Assembly (NCBI GenBank): GCA_002721105.1
Contig: PBJL01000017.1
Span: forward strand, 44,895 to 108,894
Direction of reading: 5' to 3'
Source of the DNA: Acidiferrobacteraceae bacterium
GTDB taxonomy: Bacteria; Pseudomonadota; Gammaproteobacteria; Arenicellales; UBA868
Length of the DNA: 64,000 nucleotides
Each line of letters opens with the position of its first letter. The stretch's first letter is position 1. Shown piece by piece: positions 48,658 through 58,016 of this stretch. A model generated the notes under the pieces. It saw nothing but the letters and a program-made list of their open reading frames with translations. It did not search any database and was not told where the DNA came from. Made by a program: the position numbers and the translations under genes.

Positions 48658-49686
48658 TCAAACTTCAACTACTATCTTACCAAACTGCTGATTACTTTCC
48701 ATTCTTTTATGAGCATCGACAGATTTTTCTAATCCTTGAAAAATGCTATCGATTATTGGAACAAAAATACCGTTTGACAGTCTTGCGTATACATACTGAT
48801 GAGCTTTTTCTAGGAGAGTTGGCCGTCGTGTAACATCATACAGGCTATAAAATTTAATGCTAATTCGTTTTGTTAGAGCTGCTAATGCGGTAAAGCTCAC
48901 GTTTTGTGAATTGAGATTACCATAGCATACTATTCGAGCTTCCGGAGCTGCAATATCTAAAAGATTATTGGAGGTTGCACCGGAAACAGGATCGTAAATT
49001 ACGCTTACTCCCTTTCCATTTGTGATATCCATCACCGCGCTTACAAAATCGTCATTTTCAGAGTTTAGCGCATAGTCAGCTCCTACATCTTTCAGTCGAT
49101 CAATTTTATCCTTTGAACGTGTTGTTGCGATCACTGTAGCACCCGAATCTTTAGACAACTGAATACCGCCGAGAGCAGCGCTGCTGCTACCTGCAGTGAT
49201 TAATACCGTATCGTTATTTGTTAAGGACGCATTATGAATTAAACCTCCCCATGCAGTTAGGTATTGCATCCAACTTGCAGCACTTTGGGTAGACGTTATA
49301 TTGTCTGGTACTCGCACGACTGCCTCTACAGGAACTGTTACGGATTCCCCATAGCAACCGTACTTTCCTGTCTCGTTTTTCCAGTATCCAAATTCATCAG
49401 CTAGTGCAAAGGGAATAACTGCAACTTTTTGGCCCAGTGAATAGTCGACGATATCACTTCCTATGGCAGCTATTGTGCCCGAGCCTTCACCTCCAAGACG
49501 ACAAGGGAAAATAGGGTCAAAAGCATATACGCCTTGGCGCAACATACATTCCGCACGGTTTAATCCGAAAGCTTTAATACTGATATTGACTTCAGTCGGT
49601 AATGGTTTTTGATCCAAACAATCATCGATTTGTAGAACCTCAGGGGGTCCAGTTCTGTAAAATTGTATAATTTTTGAAGTAGTCAT
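48658..49686 (-). CDS. medium-chain NADPH quinone oxidoreductase-like protein
   Basis: A 342-residue MDR-superfamily oxidoreductase. The coenzyme domain has VLITAGSSSAALGGIQLS with the GxxGxxG-like pattern, TTRSKDKIDRLKDVGADYAL for the nucleotide, and VIYDPVSGAT. No structural or catalytic zinc cysteine pattern is present, so it is in the quinone oxidoreductase/enoyl reductase branch and not a zinc alcohol dehydrogenase. It is the first gene of the minus-strand unit that ends in the CitE-like lyase. AcuI-type acryloyl-CoA reductases belong to a different branch, though a related reductive role cannot be excluded. Confidence 0.8.
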   Translation of the reverse strand: MTTSKIIQFYRTGPPEVLQIDDCLDQKPLPTEVNISIKAFGLNRAECMLRQGVYAFDPIFPCRLGGEGSGTIAAIGSDIVDYSLGQKVAVIPFALADEFGYWKNETGKYGCYGESVTVPVEAVVRVPDNITSTQSAASWMQYLTAWGGLIHNASLTNNDTVLITAGSSSAALGGIQLSKDSGATVIATTRSKDKIDRLKDVGADYALNSENDDFVSAVMDITNGKGVSVIYDPVSGATSNNLLDIAAPEARIVCYGNLNSQNVSFTALAALTKRISIKFYSLYDVTRRPTLLEKAHQYVYARLSNGIFVPIIDSIFQGLEKSVDAHKRMESNQQFGKIVVEV

Positions 49687-49933
49687 ATTTTGCCATCTCC
49701 ATTGGTTAAAGCTAGTAAATAAACATATTTAACGTACGCATTATTCTGGGCACTGAGATATGGTATGGATTTGAGTCTCTTGAATATTGGAACGATTAAT
49801 TGTTATTAAATTGATGATATATACTAATCCTCTAATTAAACAAGTTTACAACGATCTGCGTGTTGTACACTAGAGCAGCAGGTAAGGGCCAGAAACCAAA
49901 TTGGGGCCATAACAAAATTCTTGGGGATCCTTT

Positions 49934-51169
49934 ATGACTAGTATACTTTTCCACGATGTACAAATCTGGGATGCTTCTCGCCAAGAACCCGAACCGGGGA
50001 TGCATGTTTTGATTGAAAATGATCGGATCAAAGAAGTTTCTGATCTTCCTATTTCTATATCCGAGGCGCAATTGATTGATGGCAGGAATAAAACTTTGAT
50101 GCCAGGCCTCATCGATGCCCACTGTCACGTCACCATGACAGAAGTGAATATCAGGCAGTTGGAAGATGAACCACTAACGTTAATGACGGCAGAGGCTTCA
50201 CAAGTACTCCGAGGCATGTTAATGCGAGGCTTTACATCTATACGAGATTTGGCCGGTGCTGATTGGGGTATAGCTGAAGCCGTAGAAAGAAAGTTGCTTG
50301 TTGGACCGAGAGTGTTTTTTGCGGGGAGAGCTCTCACTCAAACTGGAGGCCATGGAGATTTCCGTCGCCGTACACAAGGGTTGGAACCATGTGGATGTGG
50401 TAATGCACTATCTCACTCCGCAGTGATAGCTGATGGCGTTGCAGAAGTTCGTCGGGCCGCGCGAGAAGAATTAAGAAAAGGAGCTACTCAGATCAAGGTG
50501 ATGGTATCTGGCGGAGTTGCCTCTCCATATGATCCAATAGATAACAAACAGTACTCAACCGAAGAACTTAAAGCCATAGTAGAGGAAGCAAACTCATGGA
50601 ACACTTATGTTGCTGCGCATTCCTATACACCTCGGTCATCTCAACATGCGGTTGAGTGCGGTGTCCGAACTATAGAGCATGGTAATCTTATCGATGCAGA
50701 GACCGCTTCGAGTATGGCAAAACATGATGCATTTCTCGTACCAGCCTTAATTACTTATGATGCAATGGATAGAAATGGCGCTGCCCTAGGATTACCCACT
50801 GCGAGCATTCATAAATTACAAAGAGTCAAAAATGAGGGGTTTAATGCTATTGAACTATGTCGTCAAGCAGGTGTTAAAGTTGGGTTTGGTACGGACCTGT
50901 TAGGCGCTCTTCAATCAGAGCAATCCGAAGGATTTAGAACCCAAAGTGAGGTAGACTCTAATCGCGATGTTCTAGTTTCAGCTACTGCGACAAATGCCGA
51001 GATATTAAACCGGGAAGACGATTTAGGCTTGATCGGTGTAGGCGCGAAAGCGGATGTTCTATTGGTTGGAGGCGATCCTGTAACCAACCTATCATTGTTG
51101 GCTAATCCAGATGAGAACCTTTTGTTAATTATGAAAGACGGCGAGATTTATAAAAATATGGAAGGGTAG
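49934..51169 (+). CDS. metal-dependent amidohydrolase (imidazolonepropionase/prolidase-like)
   Basis: A 411-residue amidohydrolase-superfamily enzyme with all expected ligands: His63 and His65 (DAHCHV), the bridging lysine Lys188 in QIKVMVSGG, His229 (AAHSY), His249 (IEHGN) and Asp321 (GFGTDLLG). GGHGDFRRR and CGCGNALSHS are also seen. This set resembles the Xaa-Pro/Xaa-Arg dipeptidase group (Sgx9260-like) of the superfamily, so hydrolysis of a dipeptide, N-acyl or cyclic amide bond is likely. It precedes the hyuB and peptide-importer genes and belongs to the same catabolic theme. No signal peptide is seen. Confidence 0.83.
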   Translation: MTSILFHDVQIWDASRQEPEPGMHVLIENDRIKEVSDLPISISEAQLIDGRNKTLMPGLIDAHCHVTMTEVNIRQLEDEPLTLMTAEASQVLRGMLMRGFTSIRDLAGADWGIAEAVERKLLVGPRVFFAGRALTQTGGHGDFRRRTQGLEPCGCGNALSHSAVIADGVAEVRRAAREELRKGATQIKVMVSGGVASPYDPIDNKQYSTEELKAIVEEANSWNTYVAAHSYTPRSSQHAVECGVRTIEHGNLIDAETASSMAKHDAFLVPALITYDAMDRNGAALGLPTASIHKLQRVKNEGFNAIELCRQAGVKVGFGTDLLGALQSEQSEGFRTQSEVDSNRDVLVSATATNAEILNREDDLGLIGVGAKADVLLVGGDPVTNLSLLANPDENLLLIMKDGEIYKNMEG

Positions 51170-51219
51170 GTGATTTATCGACTGAACGAGTTGTCTGACT
51201 GCTCGCTGGAATTAAGCTA

Positions 51220-51249
51220 GCCGCATCTTGTAAAAAAATAAGATGCGGC
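51220..51249. terminator. inverted repeat between convergent amidohydrolase and hyuB genes
   Basis: GCCGCATCTT (51220-51229) and AAGATGCGGC (51240-51249) are perfect reverse complements with a ten-base A-rich loop. It stands between two converging genes, where a bidirectional terminator is expected, but neither side has a strong T-run. Confidence 0.5.
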
Positions 51250-51287
51250 ATGATTTAATTAACTACAAATAAGTGCGCGATATCAGG

Positions 51288-53030
51288 CTAGGCCGCAGTT
51301 TGAATCCCGTCTTTTAATGCATGGGGATAATATTTTTTAGCATGCTCTAACGATATATAGCCATTTTTCAGATCGTCAGCTACGGCGTCCGCTGATCGTG
51401 TATCTGGGGGTCCGTAGCCTCCACCGCCGCCAGTCCGAAACTCTAGCGTGCCACCTTCGGGAACAAGCAGTCCAGTTTCCTTTTTTACCGGTTTCTCGGT
51501 TCCATCTGGTAAAGTGAGAACACCACGATTTGACCTTCCGGGTTCGCCTTTATCAATAGTCCATGGTTGTGATTTTTGCTGCTCTATAAAAGCGGTAACA
51601 TAAGAGTCATCCAACATATGGTACGCAATATCGACGCCAAGACCCGATCTGTATGTTCCAGCTCCGCAGGAATCTTGTGCGAGTTCAAATTTCTCTAATA
51701 TCCAGGGGCAGCGGGTTTCAAATACTTCGGCAGGAGTGTTCCGTGTGGCCGCTTGCATTGGGTGCATCATCGCGCTAAGACCGTCACCGTGTGCGCTAGC
51801 TCCCTGTCCTCCCATATGTGGAAACCCTTCTACCCACGCTTCTCCGGTGTCTTTATGTGTTCCCCACCAAACTGCCCCTTCAATATCACCGTCACTTCCG
51901 GCGGTGACGTTATTTGGCATTGCTTTAGAAATCGCCTCCCAGATTGCCTCCATTGCTCGCATTGCTGGTATGAAGAATAGAAATGTTGGCGCTGGTTTTT
52001 CGGCATGAAATAACGTTCCAGGCTTAGAAATCACTTTTAACGGCCTAAAGTGACCTTCAGATGCCATATCGCCTCCGTTTGCTAGGTACGTTAACGCCAT
52101 TCTAGTTGCAGAGACTGTAGTAGCTATCGGGCAGTTTAGCGGCCCTCCAGTAACCGGGGGTGCCTTTGAGTAATCAACTGTAATATTGGATCCTTTGACT
52201 TCAACAGACAATTCAAAAGGGATCTCTTCATCGTCAATTCCATTATTGTCGATTTTACCTTTTCCCACATAAGTCCCATCGGGGATTTTTTCAAGATATT
52301 TTCGAACCACTACCTCGCCATGATCAAACATTCTTTCTGTGCAACGATTAAAATCTTCTTGACCAAACCGTTCAATAAGTTTGACGAGTCCATTAGCGCC
52401 CGCTCTGACACATACGACCAATGCCTCGAGATCGCCTGCTGTGTAACGCGGGAATCTTGAATTAGCCAAAAATAAGCGATGCATCTCCTCATTCAATACC
52501 CCCGCTTTATAAATTTTTACGGCTGGGTATATTGTTCCTTCCTGGAACACATCCACAGTATCAGTACAATAAGGCTCCTTTCCCCCTACATCAGGGAGGT
52601 GCGCTTTCGCAGTTGCATAACCTACAATCTCATTGTTCTTAAAAATTGGCATGACCACGGATGCATCTTGTTGGTGAGACCCTATTCCGAACGGATCGTT
52701 ATAAAGAATTACATCGCCGGGTTCCAAATTTTCAACCCCGCCGTTTTCCGCAATGGCGCCCTCAATGCAAAAATTCATCGTGCCCATAAACATAGGCAGG
52801 GTTTGACACTGCGCAAGCATCCGTACGTCCTTATCATATATCGCAGCTGCAAAATCCAACACCTCGTAAATGACAGAAGAAAATGCAGTTCGTACAAGCG
52901 AACGCTTCATTTGGTTTGCTGCAACATTTAATGAATGCCTCACAATCTCCGTAGTGATCGGATCAGCATTAACGCTATCCGCCTGTTTGCTTGCTTGCGC
53001 TTCGTAGACATATAGGTCTGATTCGGTCAT
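51288..53030 (-). CDS. hyuB: hydantoinase B/oxoprolinase family protein
   Basis: A 580-residue HyuB-type subunit of ATP-dependent hydantoinase/5-oxoprolinase/acetone-carboxylase relatives. Motifs include ITTEIVRHSLNVAANQMKRS at the N-terminus, YNDPFGIGSHQQDASVVMPI, AHLPDVGGKEP and the C-terminal GGGGGYGPP that marks the family. The subunit works with a HyuA partner; the nearest is at 60154-62178 on the opposite strand, with a further one starting at 63210. That separation is unusual. The substrate may be a hydantoin, 5-oxoproline or a similar cyclic amide. Confidence 0.87.
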   Translation of the reverse strand: MTESDLYVYEAQASKQADSVNADPITTEIVRHSLNVAANQMKRSLVRTAFSSVIYEVLDFAAAIYDKDVRMLAQCQTLPMFMGTMNFCIEGAIAENGGVENLEPGDVILYNDPFGIGSHQQDASVVMPIFKNNEIVGYATAKAHLPDVGGKEPYCTDTVDVFQEGTIYPAVKIYKAGVLNEEMHRLFLANSRFPRYTAGDLEALVVCVRAGANGLVKLIERFGQEDFNRCTERMFDHGEVVVRKYLEKIPDGTYVGKGKIDNNGIDDEEIPFELSVEVKGSNITVDYSKAPPVTGGPLNCPIATTVSATRMALTYLANGGDMASEGHFRPLKVISKPGTLFHAEKPAPTFLFFIPAMRAMEAIWEAISKAMPNNVTAGSDGDIEGAVWWGTHKDTGEAWVEGFPHMGGQGASAHGDGLSAMMHPMQAATRNTPAEVFETRCPWILEKFELAQDSCGAGTYRSGLGVDIAYHMLDDSYVTAFIEQQKSQPWTIDKGEPGRSNRGVLTLPDGTEKPVKKETGLLVPEGGTLEFRTGGGGGYGPPDTRSADAVADDLKNGYISLEHAKKYYPHALKDGIQTAA

Positions 53031-53359
53031 CTCGGAGTTCCTGTCATTTTTGTTTCTATGGGTTTAAGTATGTCTTAGGTGGGTTTTTAGATCAATAACC
53101 ATCTATTTTTACCGAAAATTAACGTTAATTTGGCAAAAAGCAAGCATTTTTTTGTAAATTACGTACAACAAATGTACATGAACGCTACCTTTAGGTAATA
53201 TAGAATGCATATCAAATAGCAAGGGTTAGAGTTTTCAAATCCCTGCTTTGAGATAGTCTTACTTTGCATAACTATCTTTGTTTATATTAAGAGTGAGGTA
53301 AGTACTTGAGAACGTTGTGACCCTTTTAGATGAAATAGGATAAATACGGAGGATTTACT
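53031..53359. promoter_or_regulatory. divergent intergenic region between hyuB and the substrate-binding protein gene
   Basis: This 329-base region should carry promoters for hyuB and for the transporter operon. TTGTA-N7-TACAA at 53152-53168 has the dyad layout of GntR-type operators. A TAATAT sequence (53195-53200) could be a -10 box for the transporter side, but no convincing -35 was found. A strong ribosome-binding site GGAGGA (53348-53353) stands six bases before the substrate-binding protein ATG. No other element is seen. Confidence 0.35.
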
Positions 53360-54952
53360 ATGCGGTATTTAAAGCGCCTTTTATTAGTGGCGATGGTATT
53401 TTTGGTTCCTGTGACCGCTGTACAAGCTGAACGAGTTCTTCGGCTTAATGAGGTAGCAGTAGGTGAGCTCGACCCACACATCGCCTTAGATTACATTGAT
53501 TCAATTTTGCTTGTGAATTTATATGATCCTTTAGTCCGACCTAAGCCCGGCGGCGGTTTCTTACCTGGTCTGGCGGAGTCATGGGATGTGTCCGATGATA
53601 ATCTAACCATTACGTTTACGTTGCAGTCGGGAATAAAGTTTCATGACGGCAGTACCGTAAATGCGGACGACGTAGTTTACTCATTTGATCGCAATAAGGC
53701 TTTAGGAATGGGTTATGCATATTTGTTTGCTAATTCCTCAGTTGCGAAAAACAGCGACATGGAAGTTGTGTTGACTCTTGATAAACCAGATTCAGCAATC
53801 CTAGCTGCTCTGACTCGGTTGGGCATCGTGAATAGCGATCTAGTTAAAGCCAACCATCAAGACGGAGATTTTGGAGATAACGGAGATTATGGAACTGCTT
53901 ACCTGTCTGCAAATGACGGTGGATCAGGAGCCTATCAGGTTGTTTCCCATAACATGCAAGAATTGACCGTATTGTCAAAATTCAATGACCATTACGGCGG
54001 ATTCTTGCCCAAATCACCGGATACCATTCGAGTTATTTATGTTATGGAGACCGCGACTATTCGGACTCTCATGTCGAATAAAGAGCACGAAATCACCGCT
54101 CAATGGCATCCAGGTACTATGTTTGCTGGACTGGCTGCTGAGGATGGTTTAGGCCTCACAACAGAAGATGGTATCGCATACCTAGTTATGCCTATACACA
54201 CAGCTAAAGCACCTACAGATGATGTTCATGTTCGTCGCGCAATGATTGCAGCGACCGACTATGAACAAATGGTTGCGATTGAAAAAGTTACTGAGGATTT
54301 AACGGCAGCTAACCGAAGTCGCACAGCATTGCCCGCGGCGTTATCTGGATATGATGCCAGCGCTCCTGAATTCGAGCAAGATCTAGATGCTGCAAAAGCG
54401 CATCTCGCAAAATCCAAGTATGCTGATAATATTGGTGATTATGAAGTCGAAATCGCATGGATTGCTGAGGTTCCAAAGGAAGAGAAAATAGCTTTTTTAT
54501 TGGCACATAACTTATCTCAAATCGGAATGAAGGCAAAAGTAGTGAAGGTACCATGGGCAGTATACAGCGACCGAGTTACTCAATTAGATACTACGCCTCA
54601 TGTAGGTCAATTGTATTTCTCAGCTACTTATCCTGACCCATTGTCTTTGTTAGGCGCGTATCACTCAAGAGTTCGTGGAAGCTATTCCTCTCATGATTGG
54701 CTTGAGGATGCTGAGGTTGATCGCTTGATTGATGCCGCTACTGCTGAGATGGATGAAAGCAAAAAGAATGAGTTATTGATTGCATTACAAAGACGACTCA
54801 TTGATGTTGGAGCAGCAATTTATGCTTATGAGACACGAGCATTATTTGCCAAACAGGATTACGTCAGTGCTCCATTCCTCGATGATCCAACCAATACTGT
54901 AGCAATGATGGGTGGTAACTGGAGATTCAACACGTGGGAAGTTGACGACTAA
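53360..54952 (+). CDS. periplasmic substrate-binding protein of a dipeptide/oligopeptide ABC transporter
   Basis: A 530-residue SBP_bac_5 family protein that delivers peptides, or other solutes, to the permease. Residues 1-23 are a signal peptide cleaved after VQA. The mature N-terminus RVLRLNEVAVGELDPHIA and KPGGGFLPGLAESWDVSDD with FHDGSTVNADDVVYSFDR are the family hallmarks. The C-terminal half (PLSLLGAYHSRVRGSY) is typical. It begins a transporter operon and is separated from the permease genes by a terminator hairpin. Family members bind dipeptides, opines, nickel or glutathione; the ligand is unknown. Confidence 0.9.
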   Translation: MRYLKRLLLVAMVFLVPVTAVQAERVLRLNEVAVGELDPHIALDYIDSILLVNLYDPLVRPKPGGGFLPGLAESWDVSDDNLTITFTLQSGIKFHDGSTVNADDVVYSFDRNKALGMGYAYLFANSSVAKNSDMEVVLTLDKPDSAILAALTRLGIVNSDLVKANHQDGDFGDNGDYGTAYLSANDGGSGAYQVVSHNMQELTVLSKFNDHYGGFLPKSPDTIRVIYVMETATIRTLMSNKEHEITAQWHPGTMFAGLAAEDGLGLTTEDGIAYLVMPIHTAKAPTDDVHVRRAMIAATDYEQMVAIEKVTEDLTAANRSRTALPAALSGYDASAPEFEQDLDAAKAHLAKSKYADNIGDYEVEIAWIAEVPKEEKIAFLLAHNLSQIGMKAKVVKVPWAVYSDRVTQLDTTPHVGQLYFSATYPDPLSLLGAYHSRVRGSYSSHDWLEDAEVDRLIDAATAEMDESKKNELLIALQRRLIDVGAAIYAYETRALFAKQDYVSAPFLDDPTNTVAMMGGNWRFNTWEVDD

Positions 54953-54978
54953 ACCGATCAACCACTAAACAGTGTTTA

Positions 54979-55026
54979 AAAAAGAGGGCCAAAGCTCTAT
55001 GTTGCGCGGGCTTGGCCCTCTTTTAT
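54979..55026 (+). terminator. Rho-independent terminator or attenuator after the substrate-binding protein gene
   Basis: AAAAGAGGGCCAAAGC pairs with GCTTGGCCCTCTTTT across a short loop (one bulged A), ending in TTTT. Lying between the binding-protein and permease genes, it would let the binding protein mRNA accumulate above the rest of the operon. Confidence 0.8.
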
Positions 55027-55124
55027 TGGTACTTGAGAATGATCTTGTTTGAAGAAATAAGTATGTTAGAAAATAATCGGAAACGCAGACTGACGGCTAC
55101 TGTTCTAGACTGGTAAATCTCCAA

Positions 55125-56138
55125 GTGCAGCTAACAAAATATTTTCTTAAACGAATCGGCGCTTCGGTTTTTGTTCTTTTTGGCGTCTCGATTGTAATTT
55201 TTTTGATAGCTCGAGCAATTCCTGGAGATCCAGCGAGAATGGCTTTAGGGCCTCGTGCGAGTCCGGAAATGGTGGAACAACTTCGTGAGAGACTCCACTT
55301 AAACGATTCTATCCCTGCACAATATTTTTATTTTCTTCGTGGCGTCAGTGAAGGTGACTTAGGAATGTCACTTTATACCAAACGACCAGTTGTGCAAGAT
55401 TTAGCTGAATATTTTCCTGCTACTTTCGAGCTCGTAATCTTCGCTGGATTGATAATGGTTGTTGTAGGCATCCCGTTAGGTATTTTGTCAGCGAGACATC
55501 AAGATCGTTTAACCGATAATGTAGCAAGGATTTTTGCACTACTTGGTGTTGTTACGCCAACTTTTGTGTGGGCGATCTTTTTTATGTTAATTTTTGCATA
55601 TATTTTAGATTTATTGCCTATCATGGGCCGGCTCAGTGAGGAAGTTTTGGCTCCACCGGACGTGACAGGAATGTATACCTTCGATGCGTTGTTGGCCGGA
55701 CAATGGCACACTTTTAAGGATGCTTTAATCCATATCATTATGCCGGCTGGAGCGTTAGCTCTTTCTGGCTTAGGGCAAGCTGCGCGACTTACTAGAACAA
55801 ATATGCTAGATAGTTTTAGTCGCCCATATAGCGAGATGGCACGTGCTTACAATTTTAGCGAATTGCAGACTTCCATGAAATATGCGTTGCGGCCGGCAAT
55901 GATTCCAACATTAACAATACTCGGTTTAGATTTTGCGGTCATGCTAGGAAATGCGTTTTTAGTAGAAAAAGTTTTCGCATGGGGAGGCTTAGCGCAATAT
56001 GGCGTAGAGGCAATCTTTTATAAAGATTTGAATGCAATTGTTGGCACAGTTCTTGTGATTGCCTTATTTTTCTTGGTGGTAAACATGATTATTGATTTAG
56101 TTGTTGCTTATTTAAATCCACGTATACGATTAGGATAA
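55125..56138 (+). CDS. dipeptide ABC transporter permease (DppB/OppB-like)
   Basis: A 337-residue inner-membrane permease with six hydrophobic helices; start GTG 55125. The N-terminus YFLKRIGASVFVLFGVSIVI and FLIARAIPGDPARMALG are hallmarks of the DppB/OppB group, as are GDLGMSLYTKRPV and the EAA-loop region AARLTRTNMLDSFSRPYSEM. It pairs with the next permease to form the translocation pore. It is the first gene after the hairpin at 54979-55026. Confidence 0.9.
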   Translation: MQLTKYFLKRIGASVFVLFGVSIVIFLIARAIPGDPARMALGPRASPEMVEQLRERLHLNDSIPAQYFYFLRGVSEGDLGMSLYTKRPVVQDLAEYFPATFELVIFAGLIMVVVGIPLGILSARHQDRLTDNVARIFALLGVVTPTFVWAIFFMLIFAYILDLLPIMGRLSEEVLAPPDVTGMYTFDALLAGQWHTFKDALIHIIMPAGALALSGLGQAARLTRTNMLDSFSRPYSEMARAYNFSELQTSMKYALRPAMIPTLTILGLDFAVMLGNAFLVEKVFAWGGLAQYGVEAIFYKDLNAIVGTVLVIALFFLVVNMIIDLVVAYLNPRIRLG

Positions 56139-56158
56139 GCATTAACGAGATTACAAAA

Positions 56159-57019
56159 ATGCAAAGAATTTGGAGCAAAATATTTAAGAGCCGAAACTGG
56201 TATAACTTCAGTCGCAATCCGCTTTCCATTACTGGCGGGGCTATTGTGTTAATAGTAATTCTTGCCGCAATTTTTGCGCCATTTTTGACGCCATACCCAG
56301 ATCACAAAGGAGCTGCTCTTGATTTTGCGAACATGAATAGGCCACCCGATTGGCAGTATCTGTTTGGCACGGATGGCTTGGGTCGGGATGTGTTTACCAG
56401 AGTAATTTTTGGTTATAGGGTTTCACTATTATTAGGAATCGTAGTCTTATCGATTGCAGTTCCGATTGGCGTTGGCTTGGGATTGATAGCCGGCTATTTC
56501 AGCGGAAAAACAGAGATTATCTTAATGCGTATTACGGATGTATTCCTAGCTATACCTGCATTAGTGTTAGCTTTAGCAATAATGGGGTTTTTAGAACCCA
56601 CCTTGATGAATGCCATGATCGCGGTTTCCGCAATGTGGTGGCCATGGACGACTCGGCTTGTCTATAACATAACGCGGTCGGTTAAAACGGAGGATTTTGT
56701 TGTGGCTGCAAAAGTCGTGGGGGCTTCCCACACTCACATTATTCTTCGGGAAATTTTACCCAACTGCTTGCCAACAATCCTTACAAAGATGACTCTTGAC
56801 ATGGGATTTGTAATTTTAGTCGCAGCATCGCTCAGTTTTCTCGGTCTTGGGGTCCAACCGCCGACACCTGACCTTGCTTCAATGGTAGCAGATGGATCGC
56901 AGTATCTACCGGATCAGTGGTGGTTATCAGTTTTCCCAGGGTTAGCAATATTAATAGTTGTGCTTGGATTTAACCTTCTAGGTGATGGCCTTAGAGACAT
57001 GTTGGATGTCGAGATGTAA
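56159..57019 (+). CDS. dipeptide ABC transporter permease (DppC/OppC-like)
   Basis: A 286-residue permease with six hydrophobic helices. Family motifs are the N-terminal NPLSITGGAIVLIVILAAIF, LFGTDGLGRDVFTRVIFGYR, and the EAA loop VVAAKVVGASHTHIILREIL with the conserved Gly. It follows the DppB-like gene by 20 bases and is separated from the next ATPase gene by a single base, so the operon is tight. It forms the second half of the peptide-import pore. Confidence 0.9.
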   Translation: MQRIWSKIFKSRNWYNFSRNPLSITGGAIVLIVILAAIFAPFLTPYPDHKGAALDFANMNRPPDWQYLFGTDGLGRDVFTRVIFGYRVSLLLGIVVLSIAVPIGVGLGLIAGYFSGKTEIILMRITDVFLAIPALVLALAIMGFLEPTLMNAMIAVSAMWWPWTTRLVYNITRSVKTEDFVVAAKVVGASHTHIILREILPNCLPTILTKMTLDMGFVILVAASLSFLGLGVQPPTPDLASMVADGSQYLPDQWWLSVFPGLAILIVVLGFNLLGDGLRDMLDVEM

Positions 57020-57020
57020 C

Positions 57021-57995
57021 ATGATAGACACTTTATTAAACATACAGGATCTCCACTTAAAGTTTGATTTATATGAAGGCTCTTCTCATGTTTTAAACGG
57101 CGTCAATTTAGGAATAGGTAAAGGCGAACGCGTTGCAATTGTTGGGGAGTCAGGCTGTGGTAAGTCAACGGCGGTAAGGGCTATTTTAGGTTTGTTAACG
57201 GGCCGAAATGTAAATCTTGAGGGGAGTATTCGGTTCACAGGTTCTGAGTTAATAAACAATAGTGATAAAAAATTATGGCGAGATATTCGAAGCCGTAGAA
57301 TCAGCATGATCTTTCAGGATCCGACAGCTGCTCTTAACCCTGTTTTTACAATACGTGATCAGTTAGTCAATGTCATTCGGAGAGGGTCAAATGTTAAAAA
57401 CAAGAGGCAAGCAATAGATCTCGCAAGAAGCGCTCTTAAACGAGTTGCTATAGCTGATCCAGATCGCATCTTGGATACATATCCTTTTCAATTGTCTGGG
57501 GGTTTAGCCCAACGAGTCATGATCACAATGGCATTGATTAACAAACCAGAATTGGTGCTTGCGGATGAGCCAGGGTCTGCATTGGATGTGACTGTGCAAG
57601 AGCAGACTTTACACCTGATGAGAGATTTAACCGAGGAAGCAGGTGCTGCGGTGCTGATAATTACTCATAATTTAGGGGTAGTTAGAGAATTTGCGCAAAG
57701 AGTGTATGTTATGTACGCCGGTTCTATAGTAGAGGAAGCAACTGTTGAGGATTTATTTAATAGACCCAAACACCCTTACACCCAAGCTCTCATAAATGCA
57801 GTACCAAAATTAACAGGCGGTGATCTCCCTACAGCGATCGAAGGAGTGGTTCCAGACTACATTAGACCTCCAAAAGGATGCAGATTTCATACTCGATGCC
57901 CTTTGGCTGAAGAGAGATGCCGTTCCCCGCAAAAAATGATTAATGTTAGTAGGGATCATAGGGTTGCTTGTTTTTTAGCGACGGAGGAGAGCTAG
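57021..57995 (+). CDS. dipeptide ABC transporter ATPase (DppD/OppD-like)
   Basis: A 324-residue ATPase from ATG 57021, just after the permease stop (TAACATG). Walker A is GESGCGKST (42-50), the signature is LSGGLAQRVMI, in which Leu replaces the more usual Met of LSGGM, and Walker B is LVLADEPGSALDV, Gly-Ser replacing Thr-Ser. The C-terminal oligopeptide/dipeptide-transporter extension has a cysteine pattern (CRFHTRCPLAEERC) that binds an iron-sulfur cluster in some homologues. It couples ATP hydrolysis to import, with the next gene as its partner. Confidence 0.9.
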   Translation: MIDTLLNIQDLHLKFDLYEGSSHVLNGVNLGIGKGERVAIVGESGCGKSTAVRAILGLLTGRNVNLEGSIRFTGSELINNSDKKLWRDIRSRRISMIFQDPTAALNPVFTIRDQLVNVIRRGSNVKNKRQAIDLARSALKRVAIADPDRILDTYPFQLSGGLAQRVMITMALINKPELVLADEPGSALDVTVQEQTLHLMRDLTEEAGAAVLIITHNLGVVREFAQRVYVMYAGSIVEEATVEDLFNRPKHPYTQALINAVPKLTGGDLPTAIEGVVPDYIRPPKGCRFHTRCPLAEERCRSPQKMINVSRDHRVACFLATEES

Positions 57996-58016
57996 GTTTA
58001 AATAGCTAAGAAAATT

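Noticed and set aside
48658..49686. AcuI acryloyl-CoA reductase, which often accompanies dmdA
   Set aside because: The sequence has the general quinone-oxidoreductase features and not those I associate with the YhdH/AcuI branch, so the name is not supported.
49832..50128. Two overlapping minus-strand frames at the start of the amidohydrolase gene
   Set aside because: The amidohydrolase metal ligands fall in this stretch on the plus strand, so the minus-strand frames are shadows.
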